From positions 1-64,000 of the forward strand of contig VIIQ02000317.1 in NCBI GenBank assembly GCA_007449985.2: a stretch of 64,000 nucleotides of DNA. Direction: 5' to 3'. This document shows, piece by piece, positions 37,144 to 48,243 of this stretch. The stretch's first letter is position 1. Every line of letters begins with the position of its first letter. The notes beneath the pieces were generated by a model, which was given only the letters and a program-made list of their open reading frames with translations, did not search any database and was not told the origin of the DNA. A program made the position numbers and the translations under genes. The stretch is from Desmodesmus armatus (lineage: Eukaryota; Chlorophyta; Chlorophyceae; Sphaeropleales; Scenedesmaceae).

Positions 37144-38139
37144 AGCAGCAGCAGCCGATATGGGGGTGACTGCAATGTGGCTGTAGGGTGTGTGCAGTGG
37201 GCCAGTGGGCAGGGGGTGCTGCTGTCACCGGCAGCATTGGTGGAGGGTGAGGTGTGTGCTGCCCGTTGTGTGAGCCTAGGGCTGTTGCCGCCAGCCTGGC
37301 AGCAGCAGCTGCTGCTGGTGGAGTTGCTAGTGACACCTGAGGGGCGAGTGACGCCACTGCTGGAGGTGCTGCCATCGCCACGGCAGCAGCAGCAGCAGCA
37401 GCAGGAGCAGTGCCCTGCAACGCCAGCAGGACCTCGTGTGGCAGCAGTGAGCACACCAGGCAGCCACCAGCAGCAACAGCAGCAGCGGCCGCCGGCGATG
37501 GCTCCCCCACCCAGCCGGACCCCTGCTGCTGCTAGCTCAGGCGGCCCCAGCAGTAGCCAACAGCAGCAGCAGCAGCAGCAGCAGGGCTCCCAAGCAGCTA
37601 TGCGGGGCGCTTCCCAAGGGCCCTCCAGGGGCTCCCAGGGAGGTTCAGCCCTCCCAAGGGCCTCTCAGGGTTCATCACAGGGTGGTGCTGCTGGTAAGAA
37701 AGGCAGCCTGGCCGCCCTGTGGGGTGCTGCAGCCTCTTCCACTGACAAGCTGATAGGCAGCAAGAGGGCCTCACCTGATAGTATGGGTAGAGCTGGTGGG
37801 GTTAGGGGTGGGGGTGGGGGTGGTGGCAGCAGTGGTGGGGGTGGTTGGAAGCGTCGTGCCAGCAGCGGCAGCGGCAGCAAGGTGGGGGTCAGCCCCACTG
37901 CTGCTGCCTTTGCTGACTTATTCTTTGGCAACGCCATACGCTCGCCTGACAGGCCACGCAGCCAGTCAAAGCAGCAACAGAAGCAGAAGCAACAGTCACA
38001 GCAGCCGGAACACAGTCAAAGGGAGACACACAATCAGCAGGACCGGCAGCAGCAGCAGCAAGGGCAAGGTAGGGCGCCAGGAAAACAGGGTGCTGCAGAC
38101 AATAGCGGCAGCAGCAACAGCGATGGGCCAGCCGCACCA

Positions 38140-38174
<35 letters not shown>

Positions 38175-38951
38175 GTGTGGGTTGTTCACTGCCAGCGGGA
38201 AGCCTGTTGCTCCTCCAAGTGCTGCTGCACGGCAGCAGCTGCAGCAGATGATGGCACACCAGCACCAGCAGGAGCTTGAGCAGCAGCCTCAACAGCAGGG
38301 CCAGGAGCAGGTGCACTGCCACTTGCAGCTCCAACTACAGGAACAGTGGCAGCAGCAGGAGCAGGCCTTGGCAGCAGCAGCAGCAGCAGCAGCAGCTGCT
38401 GATGCCGACAGCGACGTGGAAATGGTGGGAGAGGTGGACGGCCACAACCTGCTGCACCCGCAGCAGCAGCAGCAGCAAACTGACCACCATATGCACCAAC
38501 AGCAGCAGCAGCAGCCTTCACATGCCGGCAGCTCATCAGGTTTCTGCACGGCAGGGGGCAGGGGGATGGTGCTGGGTGCTGCCGCTCAGGAACAGCTGCA
38601 GCGGCTGAGGGAGGGGGTAGCACAACCTGAGGAACAGCAGCAGCAACCCAGCAACCAGCCGCCGCCACAGCTGCAGCAGCATCGCTCTGCTGTTTCCTGT
38701 GGCTTCAGTACAGCAGGAGGCAGGGGGTTGGAGTTGGGTCCTGCTGCCGCTGCACAGCTGCAGCAGCTGCGCAACCAGTTGGAAGCACAACAGCATCAGG
38801 GGCCATTGCAGCAACAGCTGCGTCAGCAAGCATGCCAACAGCAGCAGCAGCAGCAGCAGGGGTCCGGCTTCGCCACAGCAGGTGGGAAGGGGGTGGAGTT
38901 GGGCGCAGCTGCACAGGCTCAGTTACAGCGGCTTCGCCAGTCAACAGACGC

Positions 38952-39016
<65 letters not shown>

Positions 39017-39560
39017 CCCCTCAAGTACAGCAGCAGCAGCAGCAGCAGCAGGGGTCTGGCTTCTCCACAGCTGGTGGGAAAGGGGTAGAGCTTGGTGCTG
39101 CTGCACAGGCTCAACTCGAGCGTCTTCGCCAGTCAACAGACGGCCAGCAGCAGCATGTCCCTCACTTCCAGTTGCCACAACAGCAGGGGTCTGGCTTCGC
39201 CACAGCTGGTGGGAGGGGGATGGAGCTCGGTGCAGCTGCACAGGCTCAGCTAGTGAGGCTGTGTCAGTCAACAGATTGCCAGCAGCAACAGCAGCAGCAG
39301 GCCCCTCTATTGCAGCAGCAGCAGCAGCAGCAGCAGTGCTCTGGCTTTGCCACGGCTGGTGGGAAGGGGGTGGAGTTGGGCGCAGCTGCGCAGGCTCAGT
39401 TGGAGAGGCTACGCCAGCCAACAGACGGCCAGCAGCAGCAGGCCCCATTGCAGCAACAGCAGCAGCAGGGTTCTGGCTTCTCCACAGCTGGTGGGAAGGG
39501 AATGGAGTTGGGCGCAGCTGCACAGGCCCAACTAGAGCGGCTTCGCCAATCAACAGATGG

Positions 39561-39592
<32 letters not shown>

Positions 39593-39923
39593 CCCCTCCG
39601 TTGCAGCAGCAGCAGGGGTCTGGCTTCTCCACGGCAGGTGGAAAGGGGATGGATTTGGGTGCAGCTGCACAGGCTCAGTTGGAGAAGCTACGCGAGTCGA
39701 CAGAAGGCCAACAGCGGGGGCAGGAACAGCAGCCCCAGCAAGAGCTGCGGCACACGCTACCCCCTGATGCAGCAGCCAACGGCGGTGTAGGTGCTGCTGC
39801 TGCTGCTGCCGCCGCTGTTGCGGCTGCCGGTGATGGAAGCAGCAGTGCTGCTGCTGCAGCTGCCTCCGTATCCGCAGCAGTTGCAACACCAGGCAAACCA
39901 GACATGCACACTCCAAATGCAGT

Positions 39924-39959
<36 letters not shown>

Positions 39960-40556
39960 CCCGGCTGCCAAGCCGAGCCCTGCCCCTGCCTCTGCTTTCA
40001 AAACCCCACAGGGTCTGCCACCCCGCATCAACCCCCGCAAGCGCTCCCTCTCACACCCACACACCCCAGGCCTCCTGCAGCAGCAGCAGCAGCAGCAGCA
40101 GCAGGCAGGGGAGGGTGGGTCAGCAGGCAAGCCCCCTCGCAGCAAGGCCTTCAAGCGGCCTGCAGTCACAGGACCCTCACCAGGCCGCCCTGTCACCACA
40201 CCACAGCAGCAGCAGCAGGGAGAGGGTGGCACCAGCAGCAGCAAGAAGCAGCGGGTGCAGCGGGAGCTGTCAGTTGACAGGGGGCTGCCAGTTGCTGAGT
40301 ACTTTGCACTGGCAGGCGCACAGCTGCAGCAGCAGCAGCAGCAGCAGCAGTCCGCATGTGCAGCTGAAGTCAGCAGCCGCAGCAGCAGCAGCAAGGTGGT
40401 GTGGATAGCACCATCCCTGCCCAACAACCCGAAGGCAGCTGCAGCATTCACGTTCAAGGCCGCTGTTGTGTCAGCACAGCATGACACATCTACGCAACTC
40501 ACCCCTCAGCAGCAGCAACAGCCGCAGACGGACAACCCAGTTGCACCTGACGTAGT

Positions 40557-40608
<52 letters not shown>

Positions 40609-43600
40609 CCTGGCCCAGTGCCGGTCCCCTCAGTGCCTGGTGCTGAGTTTGGTCCTGCTGATGCTCGCTCAGTGCTGTTGTTGTGGGGTGCTGACCCCGA
40701 CCAGGCCTCAACAGCATGGGTGGCCAACCACTACAAGTGGATTGTGTGGAAGCTGGCAGCCTATGATAGGAAGCTACTGGGGCTTGGTGGCAGCAGTGGC
40801 AGCAGTGGCGGCGGCTGTGGCAGCAGTGGCGGCAGCAATGGTGGCAGCAGTGGTGGTGGGTGTGGGAGGTGCCTTGATGTGGGTGTGTTGCTGCAGCAGC
40901 TGCAGTACAGGTACACCCGGGAGGTGAAGGAGGGGCAGCGCTCAGTGCTGAAAAAGGTGTGTGGGGAAGGGCGGCGAGGAAGGGAGGGGCTGGGGTTGAG
41001 GATTCACTGGCCACCATGACACTCCTCGGGGATTGAGCTGTGTGGCATGTGTGTGTTTCTGGGTGGGGCTGGTCTTACCCTTTGCATGATGTTGCCTCGT
41101 GTTGCCCACCATGTGTACATCTGGCAGTTCCCGCCTGTCGTCGCCCATCCAATCATCTTCTGCATCTGCCCCAAATCCTTGAGCATGACATGCCCGTCTA
41201 CCCCAATCCACTTGTTTTAGTACCCAATTGTTCTATCACATGTGACATATCTACAGCTCGTTACTCCCAAGGTAATTCCCATCCTTGCCTCCCCCCCCCC
41301 TGCCCCTGTTCCACAGATCCTTGAGCAAGACCTGCCCGCTGGCGTTCCCCTGGTGTTGATGGTCAGCGACATACGCACACGCGGCGGCAACAACACCAGC
41401 AGCCACAACAGCAGCAGCAAACAGACCAGCAGCACCAAAAGCATGCAGGAGCCAGCAGCAGCAGCAGCAGCAGGTGCAGATGGTGCTGACAAAGCTGCAG
41501 AAGTGCCTGAGGTGTTGGGGTTGCAGCTAAGTGACGGGTGGTATTACGTCAACACACTCATCGATGCACCCACTGCGCAGCTGATCACCAGCGGCAAGCT
41601 CACGGTGCGTGCCGACTCTGTTGGGAAGGGGGGGGGGATGCAGTGCAACACCATGCTGTGAAAGAAAAACACAGAACACACAAACTGGTGCTGGGCCCTG
41701 ATAGGTTTGATGCATTACCAAGCAACCCTTGAACCATGTCTTTCCCCACAGTGCCGGAACAGTGCAGTACCTGTCACAGGTTTGCAAGCGCTTCATTGCA
41801 AGGCGCAGCGCTCAATCGCGCACCACTGCAAGATTCCTTCTCTGCCTTCACTCCTGACGACACATTCTGTCTGGTGCCCGCCCATGCCTCCCCCTTTCTC
41901 CCCCGCCCCCGTTCGCTTTCCCTCTGCAGCTTGGCAGCAAGGTGCGTGTGGTGGGTGCTGAGCTTCGCAGTGACCGTGCTGCTGAGCCGCTGGATGCTGC
42001 ACGCACTGCACTGTTGCGGCTGTCATTCAACGGACTCAGCCCTGCAGCATGGGACGCTAAGCTGGGGCCGGTGCCAACAGGCGAGACACTCAGGTGGGCT
42101 GGGGGTGTGTAAGGGTGCTGGCTGTTTGGTGACAACACACCTCATCATCTTCTTTGATTGTGTTGTCAGGCTGTCGCTGGCAGAGATGCCTGAGGGTTGT
42201 GGTGTGCGGCTAGCCTTCAGGGCTGAGGGAGAGGTGCTGCCTTGGCATGCGAGGGCTGGTGGGCCCAGCACCATGTTGACTATAGCTGCTCTCATGTATG
42301 CGGATGACCTAGTGCTTATGAGCTGTGACAGGTCTGAGCTGGAGCTGATGCTCAAGGTGTTCGACTCTGTCTGCAGCAGAATGGGCATGTGTGTCAATGC
42401 GGCCAACACCGAGCTCATGGCTGTTTGTCATGATGGTCAACCACTAGAGAGTGTGCAGTTGTCAGGTGGTGAGGCGCGTCATGTGCCCTCTTTCAAGTAT
42501 CTGGGGGGTGTGGTCGATACCTCTGCAAGCTGGGAGGCTGAGATAACTGCCCGCATCAGCAAGACCAGGGGTCGTTTCGCAGAGATGCAGCGTGTGTGGG
42601 GCGCCCGCAGCATGGGCGTTAAGATCACGATGCAGTGCTTCCGCGTGTATGTGCTGCCTGTGCTACTGTTTGGCAGTGAGACCTGGGCTCTTACTCAGAA
42701 GCAGGCTGACCGGTTCGAAGTGGTGCACTCTGATTGCCTCCGGCATATTTTGAATGTGCGTCGCGCTGATCGGCAGCAAGCAACATCTATGGTCTCAGTG
42801 TGACACAGTCAGCCTAGCCAGCCACCTCACAGCCCACAGGCTGCGGTGGCTGGGGCACGTCCTGCGTATGGGCGAGGAGCGCTATCCTCGGCAGGCCCTC
42901 TTCTCTCTGATGCATGACGCCGGTGCAGCACCGCGGGGGGCACCGTCTATGAGCTGGGAAAAATGTGTCACGAGGGACCTGCAGGCCCTGGGGCAGCCGA
43001 CGAACATGCACGATTTAACGGGTGCATGTGCGTTGCGCGGTTCCTGGCGGAGCATGCTCTACAGACTGACACACCCACGCGCTACTGGGGTGCCCTTCCG
43101 GCGACCACTCAATGCCACAACCCACAGCAGCAGGATGCGGCAGCGCGCTGAGACCCTGCCATTCCAGGCAGCATGGTCTGCAAGTGGACCAGGGGTCATG
43201 TCCAACTGAGTTGCTTGTATAGTATATGTACAACATGCTACCTATGTTAGCTTTTCTTGTGCTGTTGGCTTTGAGGGCCGTAACTGGTCCAGGCTTTCTA
43301 GTGTCCTAGGTCACTGGTCGTCTGGTGGTGTATTGCTTGTCTTGCACCAAGGTCAATTTGCTGCTAGCAGCATGCTGCATGCGCAATAAACCTGGCCGGA
43401 AACACGTGTAATGAAGATGATGATGATGACACCTCATTGGGCTGGGGGGGGGGGGTGTTTGGTAATGACAAATGTGGTTCATGCGCATCACTGGGTGGTC
43501 AACAATGCAGCCGTGGCATTTTCCATTGTGTTGTCGTCGTGCAACTCACTTCAGAGGCAGCTGAGGCGCTGCCTCTTCCTTGCAGCCTGGATGTGGCTCA

Positions 43601-46310
43601 GCCCATGTCCTTCAAACAGCAGACAAGGGACTGTCATTACTACTACTACTACTACTACTTCTACTACTACTACTGTCATTACAAAGACTGGCGCAGCTAC
43701 TGATCTTGCTGCTGTGCGTCTGCTGCTGCTGCTGTTGCAGGCCGCTAAGCCTGGTCCACCCCGCTGGTGGGTTGGTGCCGCGCACTCTGCTGCTGGTTCA
43801 GCGCCGCTACCCCCTGCTGTACTGGTGCCGCAGCAGCAAGGCACTGGTCACACCCAAGGTGCTGGCAGCAGCACAGCAGCGGCAGGAGAGGCAGCAGGAG
43901 CAGGTGGGTGGGTGGTGAGGCTGGGGAATTGTTTGTGTGTGTTGGCAGTATGCAGAGGGAGAGAAGCACAGTACAAGCACAGTGAAACCCCATGCAGGTT
44001 GGGCATTACCTGTTCAACAAGCTGCACATGAGGCCGTCTGTAGCTGCCTGGAGCGATGTGTCCCTGCTGATAGCTGCTATGGTGCAACGCAAGCAGTGCG
44101 AGCCATCACACTGTTGTAGCCAGCAGCAAGCGCCCATGCAAAACTGGCTCCTCACTTTGCTGCCGCCGCTGGGGCCATCCCTGCAACCGCTGCTGCTGCT
44201 GCTGCTGTCCCCCATCAGGCGCTGCATGCTGCCGCCTCAGCCGTTCGCCGTGAGGAGCTGGCCCAGTGCAGGCAGTGGGCCGCCAGCAGGCGTGCCTCAC
44301 CCCTTGAGCGCGCCTACGCAGCTGCAGTGCTAGCCGCAGAGGGGGGAGGAGGGGGAGGCTGTGGGGGCGATGAGCACAACGGGCACAGCAGCAGCAGTGG
44401 TGGTGGGGTTGGTATGTTGGAGCTTCAGGCCTTCAGGGCAGCAAGGCAGAACCATATGGAGGCACAGAAGCAGCAGCACTTGCAGCAGGAGCTGCAGAAA
44501 GCAGCAGCACCAGTAGGGATACTAGGTGCGACAGCAGCAGGGGCCCAGCAGCAGCAGGGGTTGAGCAGCAGTGGCAGCAGTGTGAGTGCTGCGGCTGCTG
44601 CTGCGGCCATGGTGTGTCTCCAGGAGCCTCCTGTCCCAGTAATGCAGCTGAGGGTGTCTGGTGTGCTACCCCTGGGTGGGTCTGACAGGCCTGCTGGGGC
44701 TGATTCCACCAATCACACCAGCAGCAGCAGCGGCAGCAGCAGCAGTTGGGGTGCGCTGGGTGCAGGCCAGAGTGTTGCTGTTGTGAAGGTGTGGCGTCCC
44801 TGTGAGGCTGTGCAGGGTATGGATGAGGGGTGGTGGTGCTGGCCAGTGGGCTGTGTGCGGGGAGTGAGGGGCGCAGCAGCACGGTGGAGGGGAAGGGGCG
44901 ACTGATGGAGCTCAGCACAAGCAAAATGACTAGGTGAGGTTGGGTGTGTGTGTGTGTGCGGGGGGGGGGGGGGGGGGGAGGGAGGGGCATCCTTGGGCTT
45001 GCAGCATTGAGCATGGGTTGAGAGGAGGAGCGCTTTGCCTTGCATGAGGTTGCTTTTGGAAACAGTGTCTTTGTTGTGCAGCTGTTTGCACCATTGGTTC
45101 AACTTGCTAGGGTGTCCCAGTGGGTGGTGAGCAGAGCAGCAGCAGGGTTTTGACTTGCGGGCGCCAGCTGAGCAAACCACATTGCAGGTTCATTCTTGAG
45201 GGACAACTGTAGCTCACAGTACACAACGCACTAGCGCTGACAAAGTTGCCCCGTTGCGCCTGTCTGCCTGCCATCTCCACATCCCACCCCTTTTTCCCTC
45301 CCCAGCTGGCGCCTGATGGGTCCTGCTGCCAGCCTGGCTTCCAGCCTGTCAGTGTCCCCCTACCTCCCCCGCACCTGGCCCAAGCTGGCCCAGCTGTCAG
45401 CACAGCATGTTGATATGGAGGTTGCCTTTGTTGGAGTGCTGGTGTGGGCGGCAGAGGTCAACACAGGTATGTAGCCAGGCATGTATGTGGGTAGGGGGCA
45501 GGGGAAAGCCTAGAGGAGTGGAAATTCTCAACAACACGTACTGGAGTTGTGCCGATGAAGACAGGCTGATGATGTTGGCACAGCAAATGCTGACATGCTG
45601 CATGCTGTCATTTAATGAGGTGTCATGTAGTGTGGCAAGTGAGATAAAGCATGGCTTACCACCCCTAGATGCACAGCGGGTCCTTTGGCACAATGTGCAA
45701 CATCGCCTTGAATGCTGTGCTGTGCGATAAGCTTTGCATGTGTCCTGCTCAAGTTGTTGCACGGGTTTCCTGTGCAGATGGGCGTGAATGGCAGCAGTGG
45801 GTGTTTTTGATGGACGACTCAGTGCCACCAGCGCAGGCTGAAGCAGCACCAGCACCTGGTGGTGGGAATCATATTGCACCAGCAGCAGCAGCAGCAGCAG
45901 CAGCACCCACAGCAGGTGACAGCGGCAGCAGCAGCAGTGGCTGCCTCCTGCTGGCTGTGCAGTTAGTCGGTGCCCCCACATCGATCGACTGGCTGCCACC
46001 CAGCACCCCTGCCCCCAATCCAGCAGCAGCAGCAGCAGCAGCGCCTGGCAGTAAGGGAGGCAGCAGCAGCAGAGCATTGATGCGCTCAGAGCCGCGGCAG
46101 CAGCTGACTTTCGTCACTGCCAGCAACTTGTTGGTAAAGCAGTTTGATGACAGTCACGGCTTTTGGGTTGCTGAGGCCCACAGCAATGCGGGGCTGGGGC
46201 TGGTGTCAGGGCGTGACAGCAGGGTGAGGGAGATGGGGGGCTGGGTGCGGGCCAACATGGGGTTGTGGGAGGCCTGTAGGGCCAGGGCGCAGCAGGTGAC
46301 AGGGGGGTGA
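33235..46310 (+). CDS. BRCA2: BRCA2 homologue (recombination mediator, RAD51 loader)
   Basis: Exons 33235-40956, 41317-41604, 41930-42093, 43741-43903, 44120-44933, 45306-45466, 45778-46310; phases agree and the total is exactly one base short of 3,282 codons. Exon 1 codes a very Gln/Ala-rich region with 12 BRC-like repeats (FxTAxGK, then an Ala-rich LxxLR helix) at about residues 623, 726, 808, 1647, 1767, 1822, 1877, 1941, 1985, 2036, 2080 and 2129. It ends with the helical domain (WVANHYKWIVWKLAAYDRK; QLQYRYTREV). Later exons give OB1 (LQLSDGWYYVNTLIDAP; KVRVVGAELRS; RRYPLLY), a tower-like segment, OB2 (VAVVKVWRPCEA; MELSTSKMT) and OB3 (DMEVAFVGVLVWA; TFVTASNLLV). In other eukaryotes it loads RAD51 on single-stranded DNA in the nucleus. 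The N-terminus (a possible 69-bp intron at 33419-33487) and the 44120 splice site are least sure. Confidence 0.93.
42137..43437 (+). mobile_element. 5'-truncated non-LTR retroelement in a BRCA2 intron
   Basis: The element body is 42146-43428, bounded by a perfect 9-bp duplication ACACCTCAT (42137-42145 and 43429-43437). It codes the end of a reverse transcriptase (IFFDCVV, MYADDLVLM with the catalytic YADD near 42298, FKYLGGVVD, FGSETWALTQKQ) and the C-terminal RLRWLGHVLRMGEERYP. A frameshift near 42780 separates these parts, so the copy is dead. The end has TGTAA (43407-43411) followed by a GAT-repeat tail, like RTE-type elements. It lies wholly within the intron 42094-43740 and in the same orientation as the host gene. 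Confidence 0.93.
44942..44981. repeat. GT and poly-G microsatellite in a BRCA2 intron
   Basis: (GT)n followed by an unbroken run of about 18 G. Such a run is hard to sequence, which bears on the missing G in the neighbouring exon. Confidence 0.9.
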
Positions 46311-46449
46311 TGTGGTGATGCTTGGGTGTGTATGTGTGTATTTGGGGGGCGGTGGGGTCCAGATGGACAGAGCTGATTACGCAGTGTGAGCGGTAGCTTG
46401 TGAGCATGAGGATGTAGGTTTGTTGAGAGCGGCAATGATGGTTTTATGG

Positions 46450-46454
46450 TGTAA
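46450..46454 (+). promoter_or_regulatory. TGTAA polyadenylation signal of BRCA2
   Basis: TGTAA 140 nt after the BRCA2 stop codon. Confidence 0.55.
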
Positions 46455-47499
46455 AACACCACAAGGCAGGGACTGTATTATCTCTTTGTATTGCATGTGA
46501 ACTACAGCATGTCCCTCCGTCATACATGCATTGGCATACATAATATGTCTTGTTGGCATGTGTGTTTTGGGACAATACATGCAAATGGTCTTGCATGCCT
46601 TGGAACAGTGTACTGCCACATCCGGGCATGCTGAATAGCAATGGTGGTGGCAAGCTGGTGCAATGAGCTGCAGTGCGTGTGAGAGTTGCAGCCTCAGCTC
46701 TCTGCGCATGCTGTTTGTGGTGATTTACTGCACTATTTCCCACCTGCGCAGAGTTAGTGGCTGCTGTGAGTGATTTCTGTCTGTAGGTACGGTCATACAT
46801 GTGCTTAGCCGCCACAGCATGGGCAGATTGCCCATGTTGTGAGGTCATCTGGTGTGTCCTAAAAGAGTCATGCGCCAACATATGCCATGATTGGCAGGCA
46901 TGTGGCCCCTAGGGGCCCATCCCAGGTACATATTCCACACATGATCATTCCGAACAAACACTTCGTACTGACTGCTGGTGGGTGCAGTCCCGTAAGGAAA
47001 TCCCACTTATCCCCTTGATGCCATCTGCTGAGCACAAGAAGGTTCAGTTGTTGTGTCGCTCTGCGTCAGTGAGGTGTTCCGGCACATGCGCTGGGGAAGT
47101 GGTGTATTCCAGAAACACTTCACACCAAATGTACCACATCATGCTGCCTCCCAACCAATGGAATCATTGATGCAGCATCAAAGCTATATGCCAACATCCG
47201 GGCAGTGTACAGCTACATGAAAGCTAGCATAGGGCTCATCCTTCTGCTGTTGCAGGCAAACGTGAGCACACCACCATCAATACTAAAAATAATACTAACG
47301 TGGCGACAACCACAAGATTGTGAGCACACGGCAAAACGCCGCCGCCTAGTTGCCACACCACACTCTGAGGCTTTACGACCGCAAGCACACCGCGGAGTCA
47401 ACACAACCGCAAGCACACCGCAGAGTCAACACAACATGAGTCATGCAGCAGCAGCATTAGCAGCTGCTGCCCTGCCTAGTACTACTGCCCTGCCTAGTA
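46455..47499. other. Intergenic region, nothing convincing
   Basis: About 47210-47499 still shows patchy similarity to the 3' flank of GCN1 (57880-58065), so it belongs to the same duplicated block as the GCN1 exon copy beside it. The rest has no recognisable content. Confidence 0.5.
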
Positions 47500-47679
47500 C
47501 TATTTGTAATCCTCCACCTCCTCCCAATGCTCCATCTGCCGTGACGCCGGGCGCCTCAGGTACTACCAAAAAAGCGTCTGTGAGGAAGCTCTTGGTGGTG
47601 CCACCAGCCGCGCTGCCGCCACCTGGCCGTGGACCTGCGAAAGCCCGGCCTTGAGCAGGCCCTCAGCAGCAGCACGCAC
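47500..47679 (-). pseudogene. Decayed copy of the last GCN1 exon
   Basis: The minus-strand sequence starts with a good acceptor and VRAAAEGLLKAGL, the same as the real last GCN1 exon at 58245-58066. It then diverges: an internal segment is rearranged, an early stop appears after SQTLFW, and an insertion precedes a remnant of the DDWEEVEEY C-terminus. Upstream GCN1 exons are not found beside it. The GCN1 TGTAA signal is changed to CGTAA in this copy. Confidence 0.8.
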
Positions 47680-48243
47680 CTGCAAAACAAAAATGTGCAC
47701 TGTCTCAGCTCCTTGTATGCCGTGCCGCAACTCCCCAAACACAAACTCAAAACATACGGCAGTGGCAATGCATAGCTCCATTCCCTTGTGACCTGAGGGG
47801 CAACCAAGCCTGTTGGTTTGAGCTGTGGAGTCAGGCAGTTCGGCTGCTGTTGGCAACGCAGACCAAATGGCCAATACCAGCACTATAACTTTTGTCTGCT
47901 GGCCCAAACCAGTACAAGAACACCACCACGGCAGCAGAGTATCACACCTGAGCATTTCTGAGACATCAACAGTTGGGGATCCACTCTGCCAGTGCTGCAG
48001 CTGCATGCCCTGCCACTTCAGTGTCCTCATGGTCGGCATAGCGGCGCAGCAGCTGGATCCACACAGGCTCATCGCCAGCAGCCTGCACAGCAACACAAAG
48101 TAAGTAAGTAAGTAACTACGCCTATGGCGAACCACTGGCGTAACGTTTAGGCAAGAGGGGTGTGCATGTCTAGCATGCTAGACTACCACACCCCCCACCT
48201 GACCCCTCCAGCCCGAGGGCATGGAGGGGGTGTGAAGTGTAAA

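Noticed and set aside
38705..39916. 403-residue minus-strand ORF
   Set aside because: Shadow of the CAG-rich BRC-repeat region of BRCA2.
41736..42803. 355-residue ORF linking a BRCA2 OB exon to reverse transcriptase
   Set aside because: It crosses the BRCA2 acceptor at 41930 in the wrong frame, runs through its donor and then the LINE junction; the 9-bp duplication shows these are separate entities.
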